Source: Prauserella rugosa (GTDB lineage Bacteria > Actinomycetota > Actinomycetes > Mycobacteriales > Pseudonocardiaceae). Taken from it: a stretch of 64,000 nt of DNA. Position numbers and translations under genes: made by a program. The stretch lies in contig NZ_JOIJ01000005.1 of assembly GCF_000719975.1 (NCBI RefSeq), positions 1-64,000 of the forward strand. Direction: 5' to 3'. The first letter of the stretch is position 1. Each line of letters starts with the position of its first letter. Positions 1 to 6,890 of the stretch are shown here, one piece after another. Below the pieces are notes generated by a model. It was not told the origin of the DNA and searched no databases. It worked only from the letters and a program-made list of their open reading frames with translations.

Positions 1-72
1 GCCTGGCGCAGACAGCATCAATACCGAGCCCGGCAGGCCCACTACCAGCAACAATCCACCAGAGAACCATGA
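1..72 (+). CDS. C-terminal end of an unidentified element gene (partial)
   Basis: Frame 1 is open from the window edge to a TGA at 70-72 and encodes a basic, glutamine-rich tail (ends QQQSTREP). Its stop overlaps an ATG at 69 as ATGA, the coupling pattern used by other genes of this element. Frame 2 is also open to a TAG at 98-100 and cannot be excluded as the real frame. No function can be assigned. Confidence 0.25.
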   Translation, partial: AWRRQHQYRARQAHYQQQSTREP

Positions 73-203
73 CCATCACGATCTACGGCTGGAGTACTAG
101 GCGACAACCTTGGTTGTCATACGCGCCGCCCAGTTTCGACGGTATTGTGTCCTTTCAAGGTGGCTCTTGTTTTCGTGAGACCCCACCCTCCCCTGGGGGG
201 TGA
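69..203 (+). CDS. Possible 44-aa protein of the element
   Basis: ATG at 69 overlaps the preceding stop and opens a 44-codon frame beginning MTITIYGW and ending at TGA 201-203. The only support is the ATGA overlap; codon use is mixed and no family is recognised. It may be spurious. Confidence 0.2.
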   Translation: MTITIYGWSTRRQPWLSYAPPSFDGIVSFQGGSCFRETPPSPGG

Positions 204-350
204 CCCCCGTTTGCCCTGGTCAGGACCGGTGTTCATAGCATCCGTGGTTGGCCACGATAGCGTTCCGGGTTTTTCAGAAACTATGGGCGACTAAACGGCA
301 GCGATTTGCAGTTCGCCCAGCGTACGAGGGCGGTACTTCGGGCTACCCTT

Positions 351-385
351 GGGCCTTTACAGATACCCCGGTCGTGTAAAGGCCC
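351..385 (+). terminator. Stem-loop in the gene-free stretch 204-531
   Basis: GGGCCTTTAC (351-360) and GTAAAGGCCC (376-385) are perfect complements around a 15-base loop. There is no U-run behind it, so it may be a factor-independent terminator of actinobacterial type or a leader structure. The rest of 204-531 shows a smaller hairpin around 330-350, a tandem 22-bp repeat at 448-489, and no convincing gene. Confidence 0.45.
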
Positions 386-447
386 CTAATGTGGCACCGG
401 GTGCCGCTAAGTGAGGACTAAAGGCGCCCTGAATTGCGGGGATGAAG

Positions 448-489
448 AAGGAGATCTCGGACCTTCGAGAAGGAGATCACGGACCTTCG
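448..489 (+). repeat. Two direct copies of a 20-base sequence, 22-bp period
   Basis: Copies at 448-467 and 470-489 differ by one base (AAGGAGATC then T or A, then CGGACCTTCG). They lie 43 bases upstream of the HNH nuclease start. Each contains AAGGAG, a ribosome-binding-like core. They could be a protein-binding site or a local duplication. Confidence 0.5.
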
Positions 490-531
490 TCTGGCGTCTA
501 GGAGGGCACTATAGCCCACTAGTCGAAGGGG

Positions 532-1278
532 ATGACGAAAACCGTGGACAAGCCATTGAGAACCTGTCGGGATTGTGCGCTCAAAGCGCACACGGATGCC
601 GACCTGGAGCGTTTCACGGCCGCCAAAGCTGCCCGTTACGGCCGTGAAAACCGGTGCAAACCTTGTACCGCCGCACGAACCCGTAGATACGCCGAGAAGA
701 ACCGGGAAGCCATCCGTGAGCGGCAACGAGCGGCTACCGCCGCTCGGGCCGCAGAGCGCCGGGCAGCAGCCCCTCCGAAGCCTCTTCGCGCCTGTTCCCG
801 GTGCGGGCTCGAAGCATGGGAGTCGGATGGGCTGTCGCAGTTTGCGAAGGATAAGAACAACTCGACCGGTTACCGGAACCTCTGCCGAGAGTGCAACAGC
901 GCAAACACCACGAAGTGGTGCGCTGAAAACAAAGACCACCGGAAGAATTACCGCGAGGCAAGCCCTGCCCGCCAGTCCGTCAATCGTGCCAACCAAAAGG
1001 CGCGAGAGTACGGCCTGACGGACCGCCTGGACCTGGACGAGGTGATAACGGCGTTCGGTCCGACGCCGTGGACGTGCACTTATTGCCTAGCGCCGTGTAC
1101 CGGGCTTGATCACTTCGAGGCGTTCGCCAGGGGCGGCCGAAACACGCTGCGGAACGTCACCCCGTGCTGCCCAAGCTGTAACTATCGCAAGCGGGAGTTC
1201 GTCCGTAACGGCCTGCTTCGGTATCCCAACGGGTTCGCCGAGATGGTGAACGTGTTGAAGCCCGACGTCGACACTTAA
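532..1278 (+). CDS. HNH endonuclease with two zinc ribbons
   Basis: The 248-residue product carries three cysteine clusters. A first ribbon uses C12/C15 and C42/C45. A second uses C88/C91 and C118/C121 around a spacer with F104 and G113. The C-terminal HNH-type nuclease has C182/C185, the DH pair at 193-194, N208 and C213/C216. HNH proteins of this layout are common in actinophages and related elements, acting as DNA endonucleases in packaging, recombination or homing. Which role applies here is unknown. ATG 532 follows GAAGGGG by about five bases. The gene stands alone between two structured intergenic stretches. Confidence 0.85.
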   Translation: MTKTVDKPLRTCRDCALKAHTDADLERFTAAKAARYGRENRCKPCTAARTRRYAEKNREAIRERQRAATAARAAERRAAAPPKPLRACSRCGLEAWESDGLSQFAKDKNNSTGYRNLCRECNSANTTKWCAENKDHRKNYREASPARQSVNRANQKAREYGLTDRLDLDEVITAFGPTPWTCTYCLAPCTGLDHFEAFARGGRNTLRNVTPCCPSCNYRKREFVRNGLLRYPNGFAEMVNVLKPDVDT

Positions 1279-1375
1279 GCCCCGGCTCCGGAGGGGGTCC
1301 TCCCGGACATTCTGGGCGTCCGCTCGGCCCCCTCGAAGTTTCAACGAGATCACGAACGAGGTGTTACCCAGTAGA

Positions 1376-1448
1376 TACACCTTCTCGGGTGAACTTTAGG
1401 CGCTTTATGCCGCCGGGTACCCCGTGGCGGCACATACACGAAGGTGTA
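1376..1448. other. Nested inverted repeats (structured intergenic DNA)
   Basis: TACACCTTC (1376-1384) pairs with GAAGGTGTA (1440-1448). Inside it, TGCCGCC (1408-1414) pairs with GGCGGCA (1426-1432). The element region 1279-1715 has no convincing gene and is dominated by such structures. A structured RNA, a terminator for the HNH gene or a protein-binding region are all possible. Confidence 0.5.
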
Positions 1449-1584
1449 GGGGAAAACGAGAGCGCCCTTTGCGGCTTCGAAGACAACAGCCTATGCCCAT
1501 AGGGGCCGCATGGGTGAACTTCAGCCGACCATGCCCCAAAGAAGACTCATTTCGCGGCCAGTTAAAGACGTAGGGGTAAAAGCC

Positions 1585-1678
1585 ACCGGCGTTCGAGCGC
1601 GCCCCCTTTCCGCGCTCCGCCGGTTTAGGCGACCTAGCGCTGACTATCGGACGGCTCCCACGTCGGCGCTAGGTCGCC
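1585..1678. other. Two consecutive strong stem-loops
   Basis: The first has ACCGGCG (1585-1591) against CGCCGGT (1618-1624), with inner AGCGCG (1596-1601) against CGCGCT (1611-1616). The second has a 17-base arm at 1628-1644 complementary to 1662-1678 with one G-T pair, and a 17-base loop. They end 37 bases before the next ATG (1716). Without a U-run, terminator and structured leader are equally likely. Confidence 0.55.
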
Positions 1679-1715
1679 CCCGTTATGTGAAAGGGAACCA
1701 GAAAGGGAAACATAC

Positions 1716-1982
1716 ATGCCACGAGACAACCGCCTGCGCAGCTTGGTTCACCACGCGGTCGCTACAGGGAACCCGCCGTCCGCCGAGGAAATCGGGGATC
1801 TGGGTCTTCGCCCGGAAGACCGGCACCGCCTAAAGAAGGCCTTCAGCTCGCTAGCCCCCAGCGGCCACGAGCGAGCCGAGGGCGGACAGGCGATCCTCGC
1901 AACCTTCGAGGACCGCGTGCCGCCAATCGACGATCCGGATGAGCCGGTAGCGGATATTCTCGACCGGATCCCCCGAGTTTGA
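1716..1982 (+). CDS. Hypothetical 88-aa protein of the element
   Basis: ATG 1716 is preceded by GAAAGGGAAA, a fair ribosome-binding site. The product starts MPRDNRLR, has a basic N-terminal third and an acidic C-terminal third (DDPDEPVADILDR). No domain is recognised. The TGA stop is itself part of an inverted repeat (1980-1988 with 2030-2038). It is flanked on both sides by stem-loops, so it may be a self-contained transcription unit. Confidence 0.6.
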   Translation: MPRDNRLRSLVHHAVATGNPPSAEEIGDLGLRPEDRHRLKKAFSSLAPSGHERAEGGQAILATFEDRVPPIDDPDEPVADILDRIPRV

Positions 1983-2038
1983 CGGTGGTTAGGGGCGGCC
2001 TTGAGCCGGGCCGGTCTCCAAGGCTCTAGCCACCGTCA
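1980..2038 (+). terminator. Stem-loop overlapping a stop codon
   Basis: TGACGGTGG (1980-1988) is a perfect complement of CCACCGTCA (2030-2038). An inner GCCTTG (1998-2003) pairs with CAAGGC (2019-2024). The position at the end of the 88-aa gene suggests termination or 3'-end protection. Confidence 0.5.
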
Positions 2039-2045
2039 TCTATTT

Positions 2046-2073
2046 GTCTTCCTGATTCAGCGCCCAGGAAGAC
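2046..2073 (+). other. Short perfect stem-loop
   Basis: GTCTTCCTG (2046-2054) pairs perfectly with CAGGAAGAC (2065-2073) around a 10-base loop. It lies between the previous hairpin and the terminator at 2099. Confidence 0.45.
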
Positions 2074-2098
2074 CGGGCAGCATGTCAGCTACGCCCAC

Positions 2099-2133
2099 GA
2101 CGCCCCCGCTTCGCGGCGGGGGTGTCTCTTTTT
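2099..2133 (+). terminator. Intrinsic terminator
   Basis: GACGCCCCCGC (2099-2109) pairs with GCGGGGGTGTC (2116-2126), with one G-T pair. It is followed by TCTTTTT (2127-2133). Stem plus T-run is the classic form, and it ends the unit upstream of the next gene at 2172. Confidence 0.8.
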
Positions 2134-2171
2134 GGCCACTCCCCGTATCGAGATGGAAAGGAGGTGCCGTT

Positions 2172-2537
2172 ATGTACTGTCGCAACAAGCGTCACGACAC
2201 CACGATAACCGGCCGAGATGCCGACGGGTCTTGCTCGGAATGCAGGCGCGATCGGGTACGACGTGGCCGCGATAAGACGGCTAATGCCGTTAAGGCCGCG
2301 AAGGGCCGTTGGGTCGACTTTGACGTTCCAACATCCGTATGGGTCGACAACAGTTTCCCTAATGTCCAGCAGCGAGAACACCGGATTGCTAAAGCCCTGC
2401 GGCTTGGCCGTAAGGCCGAAGCCGCGGGAGATCAACGGCTCGCGTGGAACTACTTTGTGTTTGCCGAAGCCGTCGGTCGCGGCGTGTTTATCCCAGACGA
2501 AGACCGCGTCTTAGCGGTTTTTGGGCACGCTATTTGA
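2172..2537 (+). CDS. Hypothetical 121-aa protein with N-terminal Cys pairs
   Basis: ATG 2172 is chosen because AAAGGAGGTG lies just upstream; a longer in-frame reading from 2001 would run through the terminator at 2099-2133. The product starts MYCRNKRH and has C3 plus a CSEC pair near residues 20-23, suggesting a small N-terminal zinc site. The remainder is helical and basic-acidic (REHRIAKALRLGRKAEAAGD). No family is recognised. It is the first gene of a run of overlapping small genes extending to 4235. Confidence 0.65.
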   Translation: MYCRNKRHDTTITGRDADGSCSECRRDRVRRGRDKTANAVKAAKGRWVDFDVPTSVWVDNSFPNVQQREHRIAKALRLGRKAEAAGDQRLAWNYFVFAEAVGRGVFIPDEDRVLAVFGHAI

Positions 2538-2739
2538 GCGTCTCCGTATCGCCCAGTACGCGTCCTGGTGTGATGAGCCGGACCCCCATTTCCGTATCAC
2601 TCGGCCTGTTCTAGGCCGTCGGAAAAGGCGTGGTCAGACGCTCGACCTAACCGTCCTGTCCAATCTGACGGCCGGATTTTCTGAGTTGGCCCGTGATGGC
2701 CCACGTCGAACCCATCGGCCCAAGAAAGAGACTGAATGA
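2521..2739 (+). CDS. Hypothetical 72-aa protein, TTG start
   Basis: The only start in the frame before an upstream stop is TTG 2521, inside the end of the preceding gene (17-base overlap). The product begins MGTLFERLRIAQY and ends with a basic tail (RRTHRPKKETE). Support comes from its stop overlapping the ATG of the next gene as ATGA (2736-2739). No domain is recognised. Confidence 0.45.
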   Translation: MGTLFERLRIAQYASWCDEPDPHFRITRPVLGRRKRRGQTLDLTVLSNLTAGFSELARDGPRRTHRPKKETE

Positions 2740-2876
2740 TTACCCTACCGCTGCTAGAGCTTCCCTCCGAAACGACGGCACGTCTACAGCGCGTCGCTAA
2801 CGCCCACGGGATGACCGTGGAGGCCCTGCTCGCCGAGATCATCAAGGAATACGTCGAGGCGGGGTGGACACGCTGA
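2736..2876 (+). CDS. Small ribbon-helix-helix-like protein (46 aa)
   Basis: ATG 2736 overlaps the previous stop as ATGA and encodes 46 residues: a short strand-like start (MITLPLLELP) followed by two helices (TTARLQRVANAHG, then MTVEALLAEIIKEYVEAG). This strand-helix-helix order and length match Arc/CopG-type ribbon-helix-helix repressors, which bind DNA as dimers. The assignment rests on pattern only. Such proteins usually regulate their own operon, here the element gene run. The end overlaps the next gene's GTG. Confidence 0.55.
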   Translation: MITLPLLELPSETTARLQRVANAHGMTVEALLAEIIKEYVEAGWTR

Positions 2877-3067
2877 AACTCGTCGTCTGCGAGGCCTGCC
2901 GTTTAACCCGTGCCGTTGATCCCCCAGACGGCTGGACCCGGCTTGAGGCCGGGTCCATCCACGACGCTACCGATCACACCGTCTACCCACACCTGGCGGC
3001 CTACCTAGCCGCCCTTGGACGCCCGGTTGACCATCTACGGCGGCCAGGATGGCCCTCGGAGGGTTAA
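2864..3067 (+). CDS. Hypothetical 67-aa protein
   Basis: GTG 2864 lies within the end of the preceding small gene and the frame ends at TAA 3065-3067. An early CEAC pair (residues 9-12) is the only recognisable motif. The stop shares its last A with the ATG of the next gene (TAATG), consistent with translational coupling. Confidence 0.5.
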   Translation: MDTLKLVVCEACRLTRAVDPPDGWTRLEAGSIHDATDHTVYPHLAAYLAALGRPVDHLRRPGWPSEG

Positions 3068-3465
3068 TGCCGTACATCCACCGAAACTGCCCTAGAGAAC
3101 ACCCGCACCCTTTTATTCTACGGTGTTCTGGGGCGACGTACAACGGTCAACGCATCACGGCGCCGCATGACATCAACGCCAACGCCTTTAGGCACCACGG
3201 CCGCGAATGCCGCCGTGGGCGGCCTCGGTGCCTACGGCGGGTGTGTGAGCACTGCCGCCTTTGGCACCGCGCCGCTCGTGAGCGGCACTACGAGGCGATT
3301 AACGCCACCCGGTCGGCCGCTGAAATCCGAAGGGCCACCCCTCGGAAGCAGTGCACCCAATGCTTTCAACGGCGGCCGTCCGCCGCTTTTCCGATTAACC
3401 CCCACACCAGTAGCGGCCTTAGCAGCCGTTGTTACTTCTGTCTACGAAGAAAGGGAAACTCATGA
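3067..3465 (+). CDS. Zinc-ribbon protein of the element (132 aa)
   Basis: ATG 3067 is preferred over an upstream in-frame start because GGAGGG precedes it and TAATG couples it to the previous gene. The protein is rich in Cys, His and Arg. The C-terminal part has CTQC, then PSAAFP, a glycine, and CYFC, the same spacing plan as the ribbon of the HNH nuclease at 532-1278. A middle CEHC cluster may form a second site. Nucleic-acid binding is likely; a catalytic HNH core is not seen. The stop overlaps the next ATG (ATGA). Confidence 0.6.
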   Translation: MPYIHRNCPREHPHPFILRCSGATYNGQRITAPHDINANAFRHHGRECRRGRPRCLRRVCEHCRLWHRAARERHYEAINATRSAAEIRRATPRKQCTQCFQRRPSAAFPINPHTSSGLSSRCYFCLRRKGNS

Positions 3466-4235
3466 CGAACTGCCGCCCCGCAGCCGACCCGGAACAGGCC
3501 GTGAGGCTGATCGTGAACACCTGGAGTCGCACCCCGGGTATTACTACGCCAGACGTGGTGACCCAGGCCGCCCAGGACTACCACGCTGCTGTCGAAACGG
3601 CGAGGAACATCCCCACGCCTGTCCCGACTGGCACAAGCGTTCTTGAGCGTGCCGAGCACGCGCTTAACGCCGAAGGCCTCCGCCAGGAAGCTAGGAAAAT
3701 CGCCGAGGCCGACCTTAAAGCTACCTGCCGGGAGATTCGTGATCGCCTACAAGCCGCCGGGCTTGAGATCGAGCGGTACTTGGTCGATTTGATCAACGAA
3801 CTGTTCGCCCAGGCCGACAAGGTTGAGCTGCCTACGCCGCTACCGGACGACACGCTGTCCAACGGGTGGAACCGGGCGGTACAGGTATACCTTCGCGGGG
3901 TGTCCCGCAAGACCCTAGGCGAACTGCACGACCTAAACGCCAGGATCACCGCCGCCCACCAGCTTCGCGGCCGCCTCGCGGCCGCCGGGGCGCACCCGTG
4001 CAACAGCGACCCTGGCGGCATCGGCGGGGGTTACCAAGGTTGGCCGCTTATCGCCGCACCAGGCGTGCCGCCCATGCCGTCTGGAGACGGCCGGAGGATG
4101 CCCGAAGCGCTTGGTCTTGTAGGACACCGCATCACCTACGGACCTGAGGCAATTCGAGCCGTCACGACGGCGGAGGCGGCCCAGGAACGGCCGGGTGAGC
4201 TGGTCCCGCCGTTCTACCCCAGGTGGGGCGGGTAA
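3462..4235 (+). CDS. Hypothetical 257-aa protein of the element
   Basis: ATG 3462 overlaps the preceding stop and follows GAAAGGG; a longer reading from 3429 lacks such support. The product is mostly helical from residue 10 to about 180, with a charged central part (EIRDRLQAAGLEIERYLVDLI), then a Gly/Pro-rich tail. No signal peptide, membrane segment or known domain is evident. It is the last gene of the plus-strand run and is followed ten bases later by a hairpin at 4245-4270. Confidence 0.6.
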   Translation: MTNCRPAADPEQAVRLIVNTWSRTPGITTPDVVTQAAQDYHAAVETARNIPTPVPTGTSVLERAEHALNAEGLRQEARKIAEADLKATCREIRDRLQAAGLEIERYLVDLINELFAQADKVELPTPLPDDTLSNGWNRAVQVYLRGVSRKTLGELHDLNARITAAHQLRGRLAAAGAHPCNSDPGGIGGGYQGWPLIAAPGVPPMPSGDGRRMPEALGLVGHRITYGPEAIRAVTTAEAAQERPGELVPPFYPRWGG

Positions 4236-4244
4236 CACGGCTAA

Positions 4245-4270
4245 GACGCCGGGCCTAACGGCCCGGCGTC
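4245..4270. terminator. Bidirectional hairpin between convergent genes
   Basis: GACGCCGGGCC (4245-4255) and GGCCCGGCGTC (4260-4270) form a perfect 11-bp stem with a TAAC loop. It separates the plus-strand gene run from the minus-strand lipoprotein gene ending at 4275, so it can serve both. Confidence 0.7.
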
Positions 4271-4274
4271 GCGC

Positions 4275-4823
4275 TCAACCCTGCGGGATGCGCGGCTCGG
4301 CCACCTCGACCAACGCGTTCGCCATATCGCATGCCTTCAGGTCGTCGATACCGCTCACCTGGATGTCAACGCGGGATGACTTGGTAACGCTAATGGCGAT
4401 CGTGCAGCCACCGTTGCCCGCTGATTGGGCGTACTCTCGGCCGTTCTCGCTGGAGCGCTGGACGCCGCGACCAAAGTCGGTCATTTGGTCCACACCGCCG
4501 TTTTCACGAACAGCCACCGCCGTACTGGGAACGTCCTTGGTGCTGTGCCCAGGGTCACCGTCCCATGAGCACACCTGCGCCGTTCCAATGGTTTCGCGTG
4601 TGGGGCCACCTTTGACGGCGCCATGCTTGGCCACCTCTTCGGTAGTGAGGGCCGAACAGGGGTCGAACCCAGACAACGGACTCTCATCGGCGGCGGGTTG
4701 CGATACCGCCGAAGTCGGTCCGCCCTCGGCCTCTGGGGTGCCGTTTTCACCCTGAGAACAGGCGCCAAGAACGAACGCGGACGCGGTGGCAAGTACGACC
4801 AGGGGCGCGCGTGAGGACCGCAC
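4275..4823 (-). CDS. DUF3558-type lipoprotein
   Basis: The 182-residue product has a lipoprotein signal: MRSSRAPL, a hydrophobic stretch and the lipobox LGAC with lipidated C22. A Ser/Pro/Glu-rich linker follows, then a domain starting FDPCSALTTEEV, which fits the DUF3558 family of actinobacterial surface lipoproteins. Other conserved cysteines (VCSWDG, GGCTIA, KACDMA) could form disulfides outside the membrane. It lies 11 bases downstream of the next entry and is probably co-transcribed with it. Function is unknown in the family; exclusion, surface sensing or transfer are speculation. Confidence 0.75.
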   Translation of the reverse strand: MRSSRAPLVVLATASAFVLGACSQGENGTPEAEGGPTSAVSQPAADESPLSGFDPCSALTTEEVAKHGAVKGGPTRETIGTAQVCSWDGDPGHSTKDVPSTAVAVRENGGVDQMTDFGRGVQRSSENGREYAQSAGNGGCTIAISVTKSSRVDIQVSGIDDLKACDMANALVEVAEPRIPQG

Positions 4824-4834
4824 CGTGTTAACTC

Positions 4835-5296
4835 CTAGTTCCCGTTGAAGGTGCTTTGCTGCTCTGCCTCGGTCTCGCGGTAGTTGTCCATCGCGATCTT
4901 GAGGGCTTGCTCTGACTTCTGAAGGATGCCCTTTAACTGTTCCAAGACCGGCAAGATGCCCTGCGGGCCGTCGGCGCTTTGTCGGACGTGGTTAGCTACC
5001 TGCTGCGCGTAAGGCCCCGTACCGAGCTGCGGCTCCGCCGCGAGGACGCGGGCTTCTTTGAGAATCCCAAGGACGTCGTCGTAAGCCTCGATGAGGGCGT
5101 CTCTGATCGGCTTCGCTGCGTTCTCGCTCACACGGAACCCACCGCCTTTGGCGGATTCCAGCAACTGGCTGCTCTGGTTCTCAGCGTGAGCCATCTGCTT
5201 CGAGTCGAGAGGGTTTAGGTTGCCTAGCATCTTGCCGACCTGCGCCGTCTCGGCTGAACCGCCTCCGACGGGCTTTGGTGCGTCGAACTCGGGCAT
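4835..5296 (-). CDS. Helical protein resembling ESX/type VII-associated proteins
   Basis: The 153-residue product is almost entirely helical, has no signal peptide and no cysteine. A WXG motif is not present. Its size, helices and position directly upstream of a DUF3558 lipoprotein recall ESX-related gene pairs of Pseudonocardiaceae, but this is only resemblance. GGGGGAGG lies six bases before ATG 5296. The gene is transcribed away from the recombinase, whose stop is at 5339, leaving a 42-base gap. Confidence 0.5.
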   Translation of the reverse strand: MPEFDAPKPVGGGSAETAQVGKMLGNLNPLDSKQMAHAENQSSQLLESAKGGGFRVSENAAKPIRDALIEAYDDVLGILKEARVLAAEPQLGTGPYAQQVANHVRQSADGPQGILPVLEQLKGILQKSEQALKIAMDNYRETEAEQQSTFNGN

Positions 5297-5338
5297 ATGG
5301 TCCTCCCCCTGGTGACGTTGCGTCAGTGGGCCGTAACT

Positions 5339-6850
5339 CTAACGTGAGACGCGCTCGTCGCGGTCGCGGTTCCAACGCTGCTCGGAGGTCCGGAGGGCGG
5401 CCTGTGTATCCATGCTCACCATCGAGGCATACAGAACGTTGGATCGGGGCTCGCTGCCCACGCGTAGACGTAGCCCAGCATCGCTTACTAGCTGCGCCCG
5501 CTGCGCCCAGTCGGACCGCTGCCACGCCTCGGCGTACGTCTCCCCAGCCGGTTCCAACACCCACCCGGAGGGTCGCTGAGGCAGCTCTGACAGGCGCTCT
5601 CGTTCCGCTAGCAAGGCCTCCATCATACGGTCGTACTCGGCGACATCGTCGGCCGTGGTGAACTCAGCCCGTTGGTAACGGGCCGTTCGGAGATCGGTAA
5701 TGCTGGCCTTCACCCGTTCCAGTTCGGCGGTGTGGTCCTCCCCGGGTATGAACCGGCGAATTTTGCGTTCAAGGCCCCCCGCGACATCAAGAAACTGCCA
5801 CTCCAGTAGGGATTTCACGGTGTCTTCGTCGACCGAACCCCCACAGTTGGGCGGCCCGTCGGTTCGGGGTTTGCACCGATAGGTGACGTAGGTCTTCGGT
5901 CCGCTGGCAAGTCGGCGGGTCGCGGCATGGCGGTACGCCGGGCGGCCACAGTGCCAACACTCGACAACACCTACCAGCGGGTCGCCCTCGTGTGTTCGGC
6001 GCCGAGAGCCCGCCCGTGCCGCGATGGCGGCTTTTAGCTGTTGGTGCGTGTCGTGGTCAATCAGCGGCGGGGCGACCACCAATGGCAACCCATCGTCACC
6101 ACGGACGGGGCGCCCCTTGTGGATCTTCTGCCCGAGTATTGCGGGAGATCTCAGAATGCCCGCAACAACCTCTCGACCCCAGTACCGAGGTGTTCCGTCT
6201 TTGGCGGTCGCACCCCGTGGGGGTGCGACCCCCTGGGCGTTCAGCTCACGGGCTATGGCGCCCATTGACGCACCCTCGATAGCTCTAGCAACCATCTGAC
6301 GGACGATCGCCGAGGTATCCGGGTCGACCGCCAATACACGTCCTCGGCCGTCGGGGTTGTCTACGGTGCGGTACCCGTACGGGGCATATCCACTAGCCCG
6401 CCGGTTGGTCGACCGTAAGTAGCTCTGCGCCGACGTAACCCGCTCGGAGATACGCACCGATTCTAGGTGGGCGAACACGGCCGAGATGTAGGCCATAGCT
6501 TCACCGGTTGGGGTGTCGAGGTCTAAGGCATCCTCAGCGAACACCAGGCCTTTGCGATTGTCCTTTGCCCACCGGATTAGCTCGGATAGGTCGCTAGCAG
6601 ACCGGACGGCCCGGTCGAGCTTCCAAAAGACCACCGCGTCGAACTCATCGGATCGACGTTGTAACCAGTCGCCTAGTTCCGGGCGCGCCATCGGCCCGTA
6701 CGTCGTCGCGGAAACGTCCAGGTCCTCCGCCCAGCCGATGATCTCGTCCTGGCGGAACGCCGCCCAGCGCGTAATGATCTCCCGTTGCCGTTCCGGGGAG
6801 GTGGTCGCCTCGGTCATGCTAGATAGCCGTATTGCGCCAAGTAGTCGCAT
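5339..6850 (-). CDS. Large serine recombinase (integrase)
   Basis: The 503-residue protein has the resolvase/invertase catalytic domain first: the nucleophile is S10 in IRLSS, with R8 close by and the LDRAVRSASDL segment at 78-89. A recombinase domain follows (about 150-260), then a zinc ribbon with C298, C301, C326 and C336, and a coiled-coil stretch at about 365-430. This is the layout of phage and ICE large serine integrases, which join attP and attB. It is the last gene of the element and points inward. ATG 6850 lies only some 30 bases from the junction with the interrupted permease. Confidence 0.95.
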   Translation of the reverse strand: MRLLGAIRLSSMTEATTSPERQREIITRWAAFRQDEIIGWAEDLDVSATTYGPMARPELGDWLQRRSDEFDAVVFWKLDRAVRSASDLSELIRWAKDNRKGLVFAEDALDLDTPTGEAMAYISAVFAHLESVRISERVTSAQSYLRSTNRRASGYAPYGYRTVDNPDGRGRVLAVDPDTSAIVRQMVARAIEGASMGAIARELNAQGVAPPRGATAKDGTPRYWGREVVAGILRSPAILGQKIHKGRPVRGDDGLPLVVAPPLIDHDTHQQLKAAIAARAGSRRRTHEGDPLVGVVECWHCGRPAYRHAATRRLASGPKTYVTYRCKPRTDGPPNCGGSVDEDTVKSLLEWQFLDVAGGLERKIRRFIPGEDHTAELERVKASITDLRTARYQRAEFTTADDVAEYDRMMEALLAERERLSELPQRPSGWVLEPAGETYAEAWQRSDWAQRAQLVSDAGLRLRVGSEPRSNVLYASMVSMDTQAALRTSEQRWNRDRDERVSR

Positions 6851-6890
6851 GGGGTTAGCCTAATGCAGACAACGTCAGGCTTTGCTATCT
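6851..6890. other. Element-chromosome junction (attachment site region)
   Basis: Right of the recombinase start the plus-strand permease frame opens after TAG 6856-6858. It reads as recognisable APC permease from about 6883 (CYLELVGKYP). The crossover therefore lies between these points. The other att site and the uninterrupted target are not in the window, so the core cannot be fixed. Confidence 0.6.

Larger units (their letters stand above)
1..6870. mobile_element. Integrated mobile element, right-hand part only
   Basis: The segment differs from the flanking chromosome in lower GC, short overlapping genes and gene content (HNH nuclease, zinc-ribbon proteins, ribbon-helix-helix-like protein). 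It ends with a large serine recombinase at its very edge. Immediately beyond, an APC permease reading frame starts in mid-protein, so the junction lies at about 6851-6890. The other end is outside the window. No capsid, tail, portal, FtsK/TraB or replication gene is visible in this part, so prophage and integrative conjugative or mobilizable element cannot be separated. That it is an integrated element is inferred from recombinase position plus the interrupted host gene. Confidence 0.85.

Noticed and set aside
4640..4680. tRNA T-arm-like sequence
   Set aside because: It lies within the lipoprotein gene and no acceptor or anticodon arm surrounds it.
1..6870. Complete prophage
   Set aside because: No structural, lysis or packaging genes are visible in this portion; the rest is outside the window.
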